A stretch of DNA of 53,627 bases from NCBI GenBank assembly GCA_959020715.1, contig CAUESV010000013.1, forward strand, positions 1 to 53,627, in the 5' to 3' direction. Under the pieces are notes generated by a model, which worked only from the letters and a program-made list of their open reading frames with translations, searched no databases and had not been told where the DNA came from. The stretch is from an uncultured Collinsella sp. GTDB lineage: Bacteria > Actinomycetota > Coriobacteriia > Coriobacteriales > Coriobacteriaceae. This document shows positions 42,880 through 52,253 of this stretch, in pieces. Both the position numbers and the translations under genes were made by a program. The first letter of the stretch is position 1; each line of letters opens with the position of its first letter.

Positions 42880-44127
42880 CTACCGTTCGTTAATATAGGT
42901 ACGGTGTGGAAACTTCAAGCCCGGGAACAGCTTGCTCGTCAGCTCGCAGAAATAGCCGTCTGTCATGCTCGCGATGTAATCCACCACCGCTTGATCCTTG
43001 TCGTCCTGCCAGGCATAGGTGCGATCGTAGTAGGAAAGCTGCTGCTCAATGCGAGAAATGTGATGCTTAAAGATGTACGAAGACTCGTCGCCTTCGTTTA
43101 TATCCCGCAGGCAACGGTCGTAGAGCTTTTCGAAGGCCTCGCGCAGCTCCGCTTCGGAGTCGCCTTCGATACCGCCCTTGCTATAGATCTTCTCGTAGTT
43201 CTCGCGCTTGGCTCGGCGAATTTCCTCAAACAGGTCCTCGCTCATCTCGATGCGCGGCTTACCATAACTGTGCTCAACGATATCGATGGAGGCATGCGTG
43301 AGGATCCAACTGTTGTAGGCACCGCCCCGGCCATCATCAAAAACGTCGGGCGAAAGCAGGCCCGCCGCAATGGCGTCTTGGCGATCGCGCCCAACGTAGG
43401 CAAGGATATCAGAGATGCGGACCACGCAGCCTTCGAGCGTCATGGGACGCAGATGCTCAATTGCGCTATAGCCCGTGGCAATGCAATCCTCAACCGTCTG
43501 GTCGAACTGGTCAAAGGAACCCATGTCCGAGAGCTCAAACACGCGTTGCTCGTACTCGCCGTTGTGGCATAACACGCCATCGAGCGTCTGAAGCGACACG
43601 TTGCGGCCATACAGCGCATCGAGCACGCGGACCGACTGCACGTTATGGAAAAAGAAGCGGCCGGTACGCTCGTGATAGATATCGTTGAGAAAGCGCTCAC
43701 CGGCATGGCCGAAAGGCGTGTGGCCCAAGTCGTGGCCCAGGCCAATCGCCTCGATCAGATCGCAGTTGAGCCCCAGGGCGCGACCGATATCGCGCGCAAT
43801 GCGCGAGACAAGCTGCACGTGCAGGCCGCGGCGTGACAGATCGTCATTGCTACGGAAGCTAAAGACCTGCGTTTTGCCCGCATAACGGGTGTACGCCGGA
43901 AGATGAAGTATCTTTTCGGTATCGCGCATAAACGCCGGACGCATAAGCGTGCCTTTGTCGGCGGAGCGATCAATACGACGAATGACCTGATCGTCGTTGC
44001 AACGATACGGGTTGACATAGCCCGAAGCACGATCGGCGGCAATGCGCTCGACAAGTTCGGGCGACAACGCCGAGGGAATACGGTCCATGCGCGCCTTAAT
44101 GACGGCCGTTTCTTGATTAGTTGCCAT
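42880..44127 (-). CDS. dGTP triphosphohydrolase-like HD protein
   Basis: A 415-residue protein of the dGTPase (Dgt) HD family, which hydrolyses dNTPs to nucleosides and triphosphate. AAGGAG lies 6 nt before the ATG at 44125-44127. The HD metal site is AIGLGHDLGHTPFGHAGE; other family marks are RNDDLSRRGLHVQLVSRIAR-like segments, VRISDILAYVGRDRQDA and LDGVLCHNGEY. Length is in the range of the shorter Dgt group. Confidence 0.9.
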   Translation of the reverse strand: MATNQETAVIKARMDRIPSALSPELVERIAADRASGYVNPYRCNDDQVIRRIDRSADKGTLMRPAFMRDTEKILHLPAYTRYAGKTQVFSFRSNDDLSRRGLHVQLVSRIARDIGRALGLNCDLIEAIGLGHDLGHTPFGHAGERFLNDIYHERTGRFFFHNVQSVRVLDALYGRNVSLQTLDGVLCHNGEYEQRVFELSDMGSFDQFDQTVEDCIATGYSAIEHLRPMTLEGCVVRISDILAYVGRDRQDAIAAGLLSPDVFDDGRGGAYNSWILTHASIDIVEHSYGKPRIEMSEDLFEEIRRAKRENYEKIYSKGGIEGDSEAELREAFEKLYDRCLRDINEGDESSYIFKHHISRIEQQLSYYDRTYAWQDDKDQAVVDYIASMTDGYFCELTSKLFPGLKFPHRTYINER

Positions 44128-44158
44128 GGCATGCTCCTTAAGAAGGATGCGCAATCGG

Positions 44159-44581
44159 TTACAAAGTGCAGCCCACGACCTCGATTATGGCAAAAATCGG
44201 CACCAAAAACGGAAGCAATGGCAGGGAGCGCGATTTTGTGAAGAGGCAGGAGAGGGCCAGAACCAGGAGCGCGACGGCAAACGCCACGATGCCGCCCATA
44301 GGGTCGAGCGTGCAAAGCGCGAAGAGTGCCTTGGCATCACCCATGCCGATGCCCGGGGCTTGGCGGAGGCGCCGCCAGAGCGACTCAGTCAGCACAAGGG
44401 AAAGGTAGACGATGACGGCAAGACCCGCGTGGTCAAGCGCTGCACTCAAGCCGAGGTCGAGCCAGACACCCGCCAACGCCGCCACGGCACATGCGCCGGC
44501 AAGCCCATTGGGAAACCGTAGCTCTCGGGCATCAATTGCCACGCCGGCAAAGATGCAAATCCAAAACGGGATATAGACCAT
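44159..44581 (-). CDS. Small type IV prepilin peptidase (A24 family)
   Basis: A 140-residue integral membrane aspartic protease. GAGGAGG lies 6 nt before the ATG at 44579-44581. The two catalytic Asp sites are in VAIDARELRFPNGL and GIGMGDAKALFAL (GxGD motif). It lacks the N-terminal methylase domain of PilD and is closest in design to CpaA/TadV. No pilin or tad gene is in the window, so its substrate is elsewhere. Confidence 0.82.
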   Translation of the reverse strand: MVYIPFWICIFAGVAIDARELRFPNGLAGACAVAALAGVWLDLGLSAALDHAGLAVIVYLSLVLTESLWRRLRQAPGIGMGDAKALFALCTLDPMGGIVAFAVALLVLALSCLFTKSRSLPLLPFLVPIFAIIEVVGCTL

Positions 44582-44611
44582 CGGACGCCTCCTCGAGCTG
44601 CATCGTAAAAG

Positions 44612-44652
44612 CAAAAACCACCAAAAGTTGCCTGTCCCCTTTGTGGTGGTTT
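44612..44652 (-). terminator. Terminator of the glycosyltransferase gene
   Basis: On the minus strand AAAACCACCA pairs with TGGTGGTTTT around a loop containing GGGGACAGGC, followed by further T residues. The whole unit is nearly identical to that at 52254-52294. Confidence 0.88.
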
Positions 44653-44661
44653 TGATCGTGG

Positions 44662-45957
44662 TTATTTGGCGCCCTGCATGACCTCGTCAAGGGTGACGTT
44701 GACGGCGTGCTGCGTCGGGACCCAGTCGACCTTTAGGAACAGTGCAGCCACCGTGATGGGGATATAGCTGAACATAAAGATCGGGAAGGTAAACAGGTTA
44801 GTCACCAGGCGCCACTTTTGCGCGCAGTGAATGTGCTTGTACTCAAAGATAGTCGTGAGCAGCGCCAGGATAAAGAAGGTCTGATACATCATGGCGAAGG
44901 TCATAATGAGCGAAGCGGCGCACGCCTGCATCTCGACTTCGGTAGCCAAGAAACCATGCGAAAGGCCACCCACAATCAAGAACGTCGCATTAGCGAGCAT
45001 CGAGATCAGCGATAGCAGCATACCCGGGGCGATCGTCATGAACATGTCGTAGGCGGCAAATCGATGATAGCGGAACGTCGACTTGACCAGATGTTTGCCG
45101 TAGGTAAAGAACACCTGGTAAAAGCCCTTGGTCCAGCGCATACGCTGCTTCCAGGATGCCTTGAACGTCACGGGTTGCTCGTCAAAGAACTCCGCCGGCG
45201 CATAACCGATGCGAATGCCGTGAATAGCGCAGAACGTGGTGAACTGAATATCCTCGGTCAGCGTATGGAACTGCCAACCGTGCATGCCCTCGATAACGCT
45301 GGCGGAGATGAGGTAGCCCGAACCAGAGACAGCGCAAGAAGTCTTGCAGATGTTGCGCGCGTTATTGAGAAAGCGCGCCTCGCGCAGATACCACGTAGCA
45401 TTAGCCGCCGAGATCCACGAGCTGCCGAAGTTCTTGGAATTGCGATAGCTCGTGACCACATGGAAGCCCTGGTCAAAAGCGTCGTTCATCTTGGAGACGT
45501 AATCACGGGAGATAACGTTGTCGGCATCGAAAATAAAGTAGCCCTCAAACGTGTCGGGATACTCGTTAAGGATGCGATCGAAACCAAAGTCCATGACCCA
45601 GCTCTTGCCCTTGCGAGCCAGGTCATTGCGCTCGTAAACAATGGCACCGGCCTCGCGTGCGAGCTGGGCGGTGTTATCGGTGCAGGCATCGGCGACAACA
45701 AAGACCTCGATGAGCTCGGACGGATAGTCCTGATCCTTGATGGAGCGAACGAGGTTGGCGATCACAGCCTCCTCATTATGCGCCGCGATAAAGAAGGCAT
45801 AGCGGTGGAGTTTTTTGGCCTTGGGAGGCGCGACCTCGCCACGAAGAGCGCCAATGACAAAGAAGACCACCTGGTACAGAAAGCAGACCGTGAGCAGCGT
45901 AACCACAATCTGGTTAAAGATCACGATGGGCGTGTTGGTTTGTAAAAAGGCGAGCAT
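44662..45957 (-). CDS. Membrane-bound GT2 glycosyltransferase (processive type)
   Basis: A 431-residue protein with one or two N-terminal membrane segments, a cytoplasmic GT-A domain and about three to four C-terminal segments. Catalytic marks are FFIAAHNEEAVI, VVADACTDNT, YFIFDADNVIS (DxD-type), LTEDIQFT (catalytic Asp) and KQRMRWTKGF (the Q/R-x-x-R-W motif). This is the design of NodC/BcsA/IcaA-like polysaccharide synthases. Product sugar is unknown; no partner export or modification genes are adjacent. Confidence 0.88.
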   Translation of the reverse strand: MLAFLQTNTPIVIFNQIVVTLLTVCFLYQVVFFVIGALRGEVAPPKAKKLHRYAFFIAAHNEEAVIANLVRSIKDQDYPSELIEVFVVADACTDNTAQLAREAGAIVYERNDLARKGKSWVMDFGFDRILNEYPDTFEGYFIFDADNVISRDYVSKMNDAFDQGFHVVTSYRNSKNFGSSWISAANATWYLREARFLNNARNICKTSCAVSGSGYLISASVIEGMHGWQFHTLTEDIQFTTFCAIHGIRIGYAPAEFFDEQPVTFKASWKQRMRWTKGFYQVFFTYGKHLVKSTFRYHRFAAYDMFMTIAPGMLLSLISMLANATFLIVGGLSHGFLATEVEMQACAASLIMTFAMMYQTFFILALLTTIFEYKHIHCAQKWRLVTNLFTFPIFMFSYIPITVAALFLKVDWVPTQHAVNVTLDEVMQGAK

Positions 45958-46039
45958 GCAGGCTCCCAGGAACGCATTACGTAAACAACCGTATATCTTA
46001 CCGCAGGCTAGGGGCGTTCAAGAAACCACCTAATACTGA

Positions 46040-47053
46040 CTAGGCTTCGAGAAGACCGAGCTGAGGAACGATCTCGTCGCCGGCAGCGGTGCGACCAAGC
46101 GAGCGCGGGGCCAGGTCGTCAAGAACCGCAGCGAGATCCCACGGCAGCTCGTCGCGGCACTCAATGCGCTCCCCCGTCACGGGATGGTCGAATGCGACGC
46201 GCCAGGAATGAAGGAACTGCCTGGTCAGACCCTGATCGGCGCGTGCATCGCACTTACCGTAGAGCGGATCGCCCACGCAAGCGTGATTGATATGACGCAT
46301 ATGCACGCGAATCTGATGCGTGCGACCGGTAAACAGGTGGCACTCGACGAGCGTATAGCCGTCGTCGAAGCGCGTGGAATCAAAGCGCTCGAGCACCCTG
46401 AAGGTCGTAATGGCCTGACGTGCAAAGGGATCGTCCGACACCGCCATCTTCACGCGGTCGCGCGTGGAACGGGCGATACCGGTATTGATGGTGCCCTCGT
46501 CCATGGCGATGTGCCCGTGGACAAGCGTGATATAGCGGCGGTCGAGCGTACGCGTGCGAATGAGATTTTGAAGTGCGCGCTGCGTGTCGTCGTCCTTTGC
46601 CGCAAGCATGAGGCCCGAGGTATCGCGATCCAAACGATGCACGATCCCGGGGCGGTCCTCACCCTGCACGGTACCAAGATGGTCGATGCCACAGTGGTAG
46701 ACCAGAGCGTTCGCAAGAGTGCCGCTCTCGTGGCCATGGGCGGGATGGCACACCAGGCCCCGCTGCTTGGAGAGCACGATGAGGTAATCGTCCTCGTAGC
46801 GGATATCGAGGGGAATGGCCTCGGGAATCACGTCAGTCGGATCGTGAGGCTCGGGCAGGTCAACCGAGATGCGGTCACCGGCGCGTACGGCATACTTTTT
46901 TGACAAACAGGTCTCGCCGTTCACGATTACGGCGCCGCCCTCAATCAGATGCGCGCAGGCAGAGCGAGTGGGGCAGCCGTCGTTAGCACCCAGAAAGGCG
47001 TCGAGACGCTGGCCAGAGCAATCGTCGGCAACAAGAATATGGATGTCGGCCAT
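46040..47053 (-). CDS. rluD: RluD/RluA-family pseudouridine synthase
   Basis: A 337-residue enzyme that converts uridine to pseudouridine in 23S rRNA. The N-terminal S4 domain (QRLDAFLGANDGCPTRSACA) precedes the catalytic domain with GIVHRLDRDTSGLML (catalytic Asp), then RRYITLVHG and LFTGRTHQIRVHM. It starts with an ATG overlapping the lspA stop by one base. The lspA-rluD pair is common in Gram-positive genomes. Confidence 0.94.
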   Translation of the reverse strand: MADIHILVADDCSGQRLDAFLGANDGCPTRSACAHLIEGGAVIVNGETCLSKKYAVRAGDRISVDLPEPHDPTDVIPEAIPLDIRYEDDYLIVLSKQRGLVCHPAHGHESGTLANALVYHCGIDHLGTVQGEDRPGIVHRLDRDTSGLMLAAKDDDTQRALQNLIRTRTLDRRYITLVHGHIAMDEGTINTGIARSTRDRVKMAVSDDPFARQAITTFRVLERFDSTRFDDGYTLVECHLFTGRTHQIRVHMRHINHACVGDPLYGKCDARADQGLTRQFLHSWRVAFDHPVTGERIECRDELPWDLAAVLDDLAPRSLGRTAAGDEIVPQLGLLEA

Positions 47054-47634
47054 TAACGCTCATTCCTTTCGCGAATCTTGCGGGCACGCTCCCCACGCTG
47101 CTTGGCTTTGCGCTTGGCGCGGGCCTCATCACGGGCATTGAGCTCGGCAGTCGCATCGACTTCGCGGGCCGCAGGGCTCAAGAACATGTAGCCGATGAGG
47201 GCAAGCACAACGCCTACGGTGATGCCGATATCGGCCACGTTAAAGACGGGAAAGTCGATGAACGTGGTGGCGATAAAATCGGTCACGAAACCAAAGACAA
47301 GGCGATCGATCGCATTGCCGATGGCACCGCCCGCGACCATGGCCATGCCCACAACCTCCAGGCGAGCGAGCTGAGGCGCACGGAGCAAGTACACGGCAAT
47401 GGCGACGATAACTGCAAGCGCCAGCACGGCGAACGCAACGCCATGGCCCTCACCCATGCTAAAGGCAGCTCCGATGTTGCGGACAAACAGAAAGTCAATC
47501 ACACCGGGGATAACAGTCGTATGCAGGGCATCGCCCGCGGCACGAACCGCAAGCTTGGTCAACTGGTCAACAAGCAGCACGGCCAACGCCACGCAACCAG
47601 CAACACCCAACCGCCAACGCAAAGGCGGCGTCAT
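47053..47634 (-). CDS. lspA: Lipoprotein signal peptidase (signal peptidase II)
   Basis: LspA removes signal peptides from prolipoproteins such as those in the cobalamin island. The product of about 193 residues has four membrane segments. Its catalytic Asp pair lies in GGAIGNAIDRLVFG and FPVFNVADIGIT, and FVRNIGAAFSM is also conserved. The C-terminus is a basic tail of about 45 residues rich in Lys, Arg and Glu. The ATG at 47634 lacks a clear ribosome-binding site; a TTG at 47652 with GGGGA 5 nt upstream is an alternative that adds six residues. Confidence 0.92.
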   Translation of the reverse strand: MTPPLRWRLGVAGCVALAVLLVDQLTKLAVRAAGDALHTTVIPGVIDFLFVRNIGAAFSMGEGHGVAFAVLALAVIVAIAVYLLRAPQLARLEVVGMAMVAGGAIGNAIDRLVFGFVTDFIATTFIDFPVFNVADIGITVGVVLALIGYMFLSPAAREVDATAELNARDEARAKRKAKQRGERARKIRERNER

Positions 47635-47769
47635 ATCCGCACCACGACCCAAAGAAATCCCCTACCCTCAAGAACATCGAATTCCGTTTAACGCAAGTAA
47701 TCATCTTATAGTGACAAACGCCAAACGCGCAGCATATTCACCAACGCTAGCGAAATAACCAGCTAAAAA

Positions 47770-47803
47770 CGAAAGCGGCATTCCGAAAAACAGAATGCCG
47801 CTT
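47770..47803 (-). terminator. Terminator downstream of ileS
   Basis: On the minus strand AAGCGGCATTC pairs with GAATGCCGCTT around TGTTTTTCG, followed by TCGTTTTTAGC. It separates ileS from lspA. Confidence 0.82.
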
Positions 47804-47823
47804 GAATGTGACACAGATAGTCG

Positions 47824-47867
47824 TTGGGGACGTTCTTGTGTGACTAGTCGTTTAAGAACGTCCCCAA
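47824..47867. repeat. 14-bp hairpin with GGGGACGTTC core after ileS
   Basis: TTGGGGACGTTCTT (47824-47837) is exactly complementary to AAGAACGTCCCCAA (47854-47867). There is no T-run on either side, so it is not a standard terminator. It resembles other GGGAC-bearing palindromes in the window. Confidence 0.7.
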
Positions 47868-47870
47868 AGG

Positions 47871-50675
47871 CTAGTTCAGCGCCTCCGCGCAGCGCTTGCA
47901 GATGTGAGCGTGGCCGTTGTACTCGCCGACGGTGGTGCGATAGTTCCAGCAACGGTCACAGCACTCGCCCTCGGCAGCCTCAATAGCAACGGAAAGTTCC
48001 TCGCCCTGGGTCAGTTCAACATCGGAAACGATGTAGAACTCGGCCAGGTCGACGGCCTTATCACCGGTCAGCAGCACGTACATCTCGGCGGGAACGACCG
48101 CCTTGACGCGGACCTGCTGGCTCTTAGTGAAGGTGCCGGCAGAACGGGCATCCTCAAGGGCCTTGGTCACGGCACTACGGAGCTCGAGCGAAGCCTCGAG
48201 CACGCCCTCAAACTCATTGGCCTCGTCAACCGTGATGGGCGACTTGTACCAATCGAGCAGCGCGGCGTACTTCTGGTGATCGACGCAGCCAGCGGGCGCA
48301 TAGGCCATGGCCTCGTCGACGGTGTAGGACAGAATCGGCTGCAAATCGCGCATGAGCATCGAGAAGAGCTCGGCCAGCACGGTCTGGGCGCTGCGGCGCT
48401 CGAGCGAGCCGGGCTTGTCGCAGTACAGGCGATCCTTTAGGGCGTCGAGATACACGTTGGAAAGCTCGGTAACCACAAAGTCGTAGAGCGCACGGTAGGC
48501 GCGCGGGAACTCGTAGCTGGCGTAGGCATCGTCGACCTCGGCCTGGACCTGGGTCAGGCGGGCAACCATGAGCTTGTCGAGCGGCAGCAGGTCGGCAAAG
48601 GCGACGCCGTCGGTCTCGGGCTCAAACTGACCCTCGAGCTCGGAGAGCAGGAAGCGCAGCGTGTTGCGGAAACGACGGTAGGCATCGGACGTACGAGCAA
48701 GAATCTCGTGGTCGATGGACACGTCGGAGCTGGTATCGACGGAAGCAACCCACAGGCGGATGATGTCGGCGCCCATCTCGTCACAGACCTTGTTGGGGTC
48801 GATAACGTTGCCGAGCGACTTGGACATCTTACGGCCCTGGCCATCGAGGGTGAAGCCCTGCGAGACGACCGCCTTGTACGGAGCGTGGCCGTTGGCGCCC
48901 ACCGAGGTGAGCAGCGAGCTCTGGAACCAACCGCGGTGCTGGTCGGAACCCTCGAGGTAGACATCCGCCGGGTACTCCAGCTCGGGGCGATACTCGCAGA
49001 CGGCCTTCCAGGAAACGCCGGAGTCCCACCACACGTCGAGGATGTCCTTATCGGCCTTGAGGTGATGACCGCCGCACTTGGGGCAGACACAGGCCTCGCC
49101 CAGGTAGCTCTCGGGAGCGTCGGTGAACCAGGCGTCTGAGCCCTTCTCGTGGAAGAGCTTGATGACGGCGTCGAGCGTGGCGTCGTTCATGACCTTCTCG
49201 CCGCAGTCGGCGCAGGTGTAGCTGGGGATAGGTACGCCCCAGTTGCGCTGACGGCTGATGCACCAGTCGGGACGCTGCTCGACCATGGCGCCGATGCGGT
49301 TAGCGGCGTGAGCCGGATACCACTTGACGTTCTCGCGGACCTCCTTGCCAGCCTGCTCGCGCAAACCGGTCTTGTCCATCGAGACAAACCACTGGTCGGT
49401 GGCACGGAAGAGCACCGGGTGCTTGCAGCGCCAGCAGTGCGGATAGCTGTGCGTGATCTTCTTCTCGAGGACCAGGGTGCCGCGCTCGCGCAGGAACTCG
49501 ATGATGTGCGGATTGGCCTCATCGGTATCCATGCCGCTGAAGGGGCCACCGGTGCCAAATTCCTCGCCGGTGTAGAACTTGCCGTCGTCATCGACCGGCA
49601 TGCAGATGTCGGTGATGCCCTCCTTGAGGCAGGCGAAGTAGTCGTCGACGCCGTGGCCGGGCGAGTTGTGGACGATACCGGTACCGTCGTCGACACCGAC
49701 GTAATCGGCCAGCAGCGCAACGCCCTCGACACCGTCAAAGATCGGCTGCTTATAGTGAATGTGATGGAAGGTCTCGGCGGGAACCACATAGGGCTTGCCG
49801 TCGACCACAACCGGGGTGTACTCCCAGCCAAACTCTTCGCAGCACTTGGGAGCCAGGTCCTCGAGCATGACCTCGGCACGACCATCGTGCTCAACAGCAA
49901 CATAGGCGGCGCCGGGCTTAAGGGAAACGGCCTGGTCAGAGGGGATGGTCCACGGCGTGGTCGTCCAGATGATAAAGTCGACCGGGCCGTCGAAGTTCTC
50001 GAGGCCGGCGGGCTTGGAGGTCATCTCAAAGCGAACGAAGATGGACGGGCTCGTCTCGTCGGAGTACTCGATTTCTGCCTCGGCCAGCGCGGTGTGGCAG
50101 TGTTTGCACCAGTGAACCGGCTTGTGGCCGCGATAGATCATGCCCTTATCGAACATGGCCTTGAAGACCTCGATATCGGCGGCATCGTGCTGGTGATAGA
50201 GCGTCAGGTAGGGGTTGTCCCAGTCGCCGAGCACGCCCAGACGACGGAAACCGGCCTTCTGGAGCTCGATGTTCTCGACAGCGAACTTGTTGCAGAGCTC
50301 ACGGATCTTGGCCGTGGGGGTCTGGTTGAACTTCTCGGTGCCGAGCTTCTCCTCGACCTTATGCTCGATCGGCTGGCCGTGGCAGTCCCAACCGGGGACA
50401 TAGGGAACCTCATAGCCCCGCATCATCCAGTAGCGGTTGATCATGTCCTTGGAGATCTTGTTCATGGCGTGGCCGATGTGGATCGGGCCGTTGGCGTACG
50501 GAGGACCGTCGTGCAGCACGAACTTCTTGTGACCCTCGTTCTTCTTCAGAACCTGCTCGTAGACCTTGTTGTCCTGCCAGTCCTTGAGTCGCTTAGGCTC
50601 GGACTTGGAAAGACCGGCACGCATGGGAAAACCGGTCTTGGGCAGATTCATCGTCTGCTTGTACTCGTTTGCCAC
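47871..50675 (-). CDS. ileS: Isoleucyl-tRNA synthetase
   Basis: The 934-residue class I synthetase charges tRNA-Ile. The start chosen is GTG at 50673-50675, with AAAGGGG 4 nt upstream; an ATG 24 nt later (MNLPKTGF) is the alternative. Motifs are GPIHIGHAMNK (HIGH), GQGRKMSKSLGN (KMSKS), the editing-domain PGHGVDDYF, and a C-terminal zinc finger CCDRCWNY with CKRCAEAL. Expression is controlled by the T-box leader just upstream. Confidence 0.96.
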   Translation of the reverse strand: MANEYKQTMNLPKTGFPMRAGLSKSEPKRLKDWQDNKVYEQVLKKNEGHKKFVLHDGPPYANGPIHIGHAMNKISKDMINRYWMMRGYEVPYVPGWDCHGQPIEHKVEEKLGTEKFNQTPTAKIRELCNKFAVENIELQKAGFRRLGVLGDWDNPYLTLYHQHDAADIEVFKAMFDKGMIYRGHKPVHWCKHCHTALAEAEIEYSDETSPSIFVRFEMTSKPAGLENFDGPVDFIIWTTTPWTIPSDQAVSLKPGAAYVAVEHDGRAEVMLEDLAPKCCEEFGWEYTPVVVDGKPYVVPAETFHHIHYKQPIFDGVEGVALLADYVGVDDGTGIVHNSPGHGVDDYFACLKEGITDICMPVDDDGKFYTGEEFGTGGPFSGMDTDEANPHIIEFLRERGTLVLEKKITHSYPHCWRCKHPVLFRATDQWFVSMDKTGLREQAGKEVRENVKWYPAHAANRIGAMVEQRPDWCISRQRNWGVPIPSYTCADCGEKVMNDATLDAVIKLFHEKGSDAWFTDAPESYLGEACVCPKCGGHHLKADKDILDVWWDSGVSWKAVCEYRPELEYPADVYLEGSDQHRGWFQSSLLTSVGANGHAPYKAVVSQGFTLDGQGRKMSKSLGNVIDPNKVCDEMGADIIRLWVASVDTSSDVSIDHEILARTSDAYRRFRNTLRFLLSELEGQFEPETDGVAFADLLPLDKLMVARLTQVQAEVDDAYASYEFPRAYRALYDFVVTELSNVYLDALKDRLYCDKPGSLERRSAQTVLAELFSMLMRDLQPILSYTVDEAMAYAPAGCVDHQKYAALLDWYKSPITVDEANEFEGVLEASLELRSAVTKALEDARSAGTFTKSQQVRVKAVVPAEMYVLLTGDKAVDLAEFYIVSDVELTQGEELSVAIEAAEGECCDRCWNYRTTVGEYNGHAHICKRCAEALN

Positions 50676-50700
50676 GGTACCCCTTTCATGTCGTGGGCGC

Positions 50701-51045
50701 GCACGCCCTCTGGGCACCAAAAAAGCGCCCGTCCCTACAAGCTGGGACGAAGCGCCACAAAACGGGCAGCCTGCCCGTAAAAGCTCTTCGCTTAACCACC
50801 CAGCTTAGATGCCCTCGCCCGCGTCGCCGCGCGCTCGCATCCGTTACTCGGCTGGCCTGTATCGACGACCATCTCGGCGATGTCTACTAAGACGTGCCTG
50901 CGCGGCACGTCCGTTGGGACCGCAGCTCCGGGGTGATTTTCATCGGTCGCATGCACGGGTTCTCAGCGCTCCCCGCTCTCTGTAGCATGCGGACGGCCGA
51001 CTACTCGTCCCCATCAACGCTTATGCGGAGTATGCTAGCACGTTC
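50701..51045 (-). promoter_or_regulatory. T-box leader (isoleucine) of ileS
   Basis: Reading the minus strand, ACGAGTAGTCG and CAGAGAGCGG mark the Stem I AGTA and AGAGAG elements. GATGAAAATCACCCC carries the specifier ATC (Ile) at 50935-50937. CTGGGTGGTTAAGCG (about 50790-50804) is the T-box sequence that pairs with the tRNA end. A terminator follows (50719-50755). Low isoleucine should therefore raise ileS. This leader fills most of the 486-nt gap between ileS and the divergent dehydrogenase gene. The 5' limit is approximate. Confidence 0.88.
50719..50755 (-). terminator. T-box-controlled terminator before ileS
   Basis: On the minus strand GCGCTTCGTCCC pairs with GGGACGGGCGC around AGCTTGTA, followed by TTTTTT. 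It is the expression platform of the leader. Confidence 0.85.
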
Positions 51046-51161
51046 CGCGCCGGCGAAAAACCCTCAACACTGGTTTTATACGTTCGAAATTTCTCGCGGC
51101 TGTGGACCTTCTCTTGGAGCAAAATACCTGAAAGCACTTTATCGAACGAAAGAAGGTTGCT

Positions 51162-52244
51162 ATGCGCACGATTGGAATGAGCGACTACACCGTTGGCGAG
51201 GATTGCTTTGACGAGCTGCCCACCGCACTGGCGGAGTACGGAGCGACCAAGGTCGCGATCATCGGTGGCAAGCGGGCACTGGCCGCAGCACTTCCCGGTA
51301 TCGAAGCTGCGCTAGCGGGTACCGACGTCGAGATTCTGGAGACGCGCGTCTACGGCACCAACAGTACGCGCGCCAATATCGCCAAGGTCGTAAACTCCCC
51401 CGCCTGCCAGGAAGCCGACGTGCTCATTGCTTGCGGCGGCGGCAAGGCGCTCGACACCGTGAAGACCGCAGCCATCGAGCTCAAGAAGATCGTCTTTACG
51501 GTGCCGACGATTTGCTCCAACTGCTCCGCTGCGACCGCCATTGCCGTCGTGTACAACGACGATGGCTCGCTCGAGGGCTATTCGTACCCCAACCGACCGG
51601 CGCACATCTTCATCAACCCCAAGATCATCGCCAAGGCACCGGCAGAGTACTTCTGGGCCGGCGTGGGCGATGCCCTGTCCAAACAGCCCGAGGTCGAGTA
51701 CGCCACGAGCGCCGGCAACCTGGAGCACACAGCCGGTCTTGGCCTGGCACTCGCCCACACCTGTTCCGAGCCACTGTTTACCTATGGCGTCCAGGGTCTT
51801 GAGGACGTGCGCCTGAACCTGTCGAGCGAGGCCGTCAAGCAGATCGCGCTCGACATCGTGGTCAACACGGGCTATGTCTCGAACCTGACCAACCAAAACG
51901 ATTACTACTACAACTCGAGCGTGGCGCATGCGTTCTACAACGCCACGTGCAGCATTCCGCGCGAGGGCTCCTACCTACACGGCGAGGTCGTGAGCCTGGG
52001 CGTGCTGGTGCTGTTCGCCTACACGGGCGACACCGAGAACCTTGAGCGCTACGCCGCCTTTAACAAGCAGATGGGACTGCCCGTGACGCTCGAGCAGGTC
52101 GGGCTTTCCGAGGCCGATATCCCGGCCCTGTGCGAATACGCACACGCCACCAACGAGTGGAAACAGGGAAACCCCGAGCCCTTCACCGACGAAAAGTTCG
52201 CCGCCGCCATCAAGGCCGCCGACGCCTACGGCCACACGCTCTAG
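51162..52244 (+). CDS. gldA: Glycerol-dehydrogenase-like iron-containing alcohol dehydrogenase
   Basis: A 360-residue GldA-type oxidoreductase; GAAGG lies 5 nt before the ATG. The NAD site is LIACGGGKALDTVK, followed by VPTICSNCSAATAIAV. Metal ligands are in WAGVGDALSK (Asp), SVAHAFYN (His) and SYLHGEVVSLG (His). It shares its fold with dehydroquinate synthase and, unlike the AroB-like gene in this window, keeps its histidines. Substrate may be glycerol or another polyol; the family also includes hydroxyketone-type enzymes. It stands alone on the plus strand. Confidence 0.88.
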   Translation: MRTIGMSDYTVGEDCFDELPTALAEYGATKVAIIGGKRALAAALPGIEAALAGTDVEILETRVYGTNSTRANIAKVVNSPACQEADVLIACGGGKALDTVKTAAIELKKIVFTVPTICSNCSAATAIAVVYNDDGSLEGYSYPNRPAHIFINPKIIAKAPAEYFWAGVGDALSKQPEVEYATSAGNLEHTAGLGLALAHTCSEPLFTYGVQGLEDVRLNLSSEAVKQIALDIVVNTGYVSNLTNQNDYYYNSSVAHAFYNATCSIPREGSYLHGEVVSLGVLVLFAYTGDTENLERYAAFNKQMGLPVTLEQVGLSEADIPALCEYAHATNEWKQGNPEPFTDEKFAAAIKAADAYGHTL

Positions 52245-52253
52245 GTCTAGCCC

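Noticed and set aside
47824..47867. Hairpin after ileS as its terminator
   Set aside because: It has no T-run on the minus strand; the hairpin at 47770-47803 with a T-rich tail is the better terminator.
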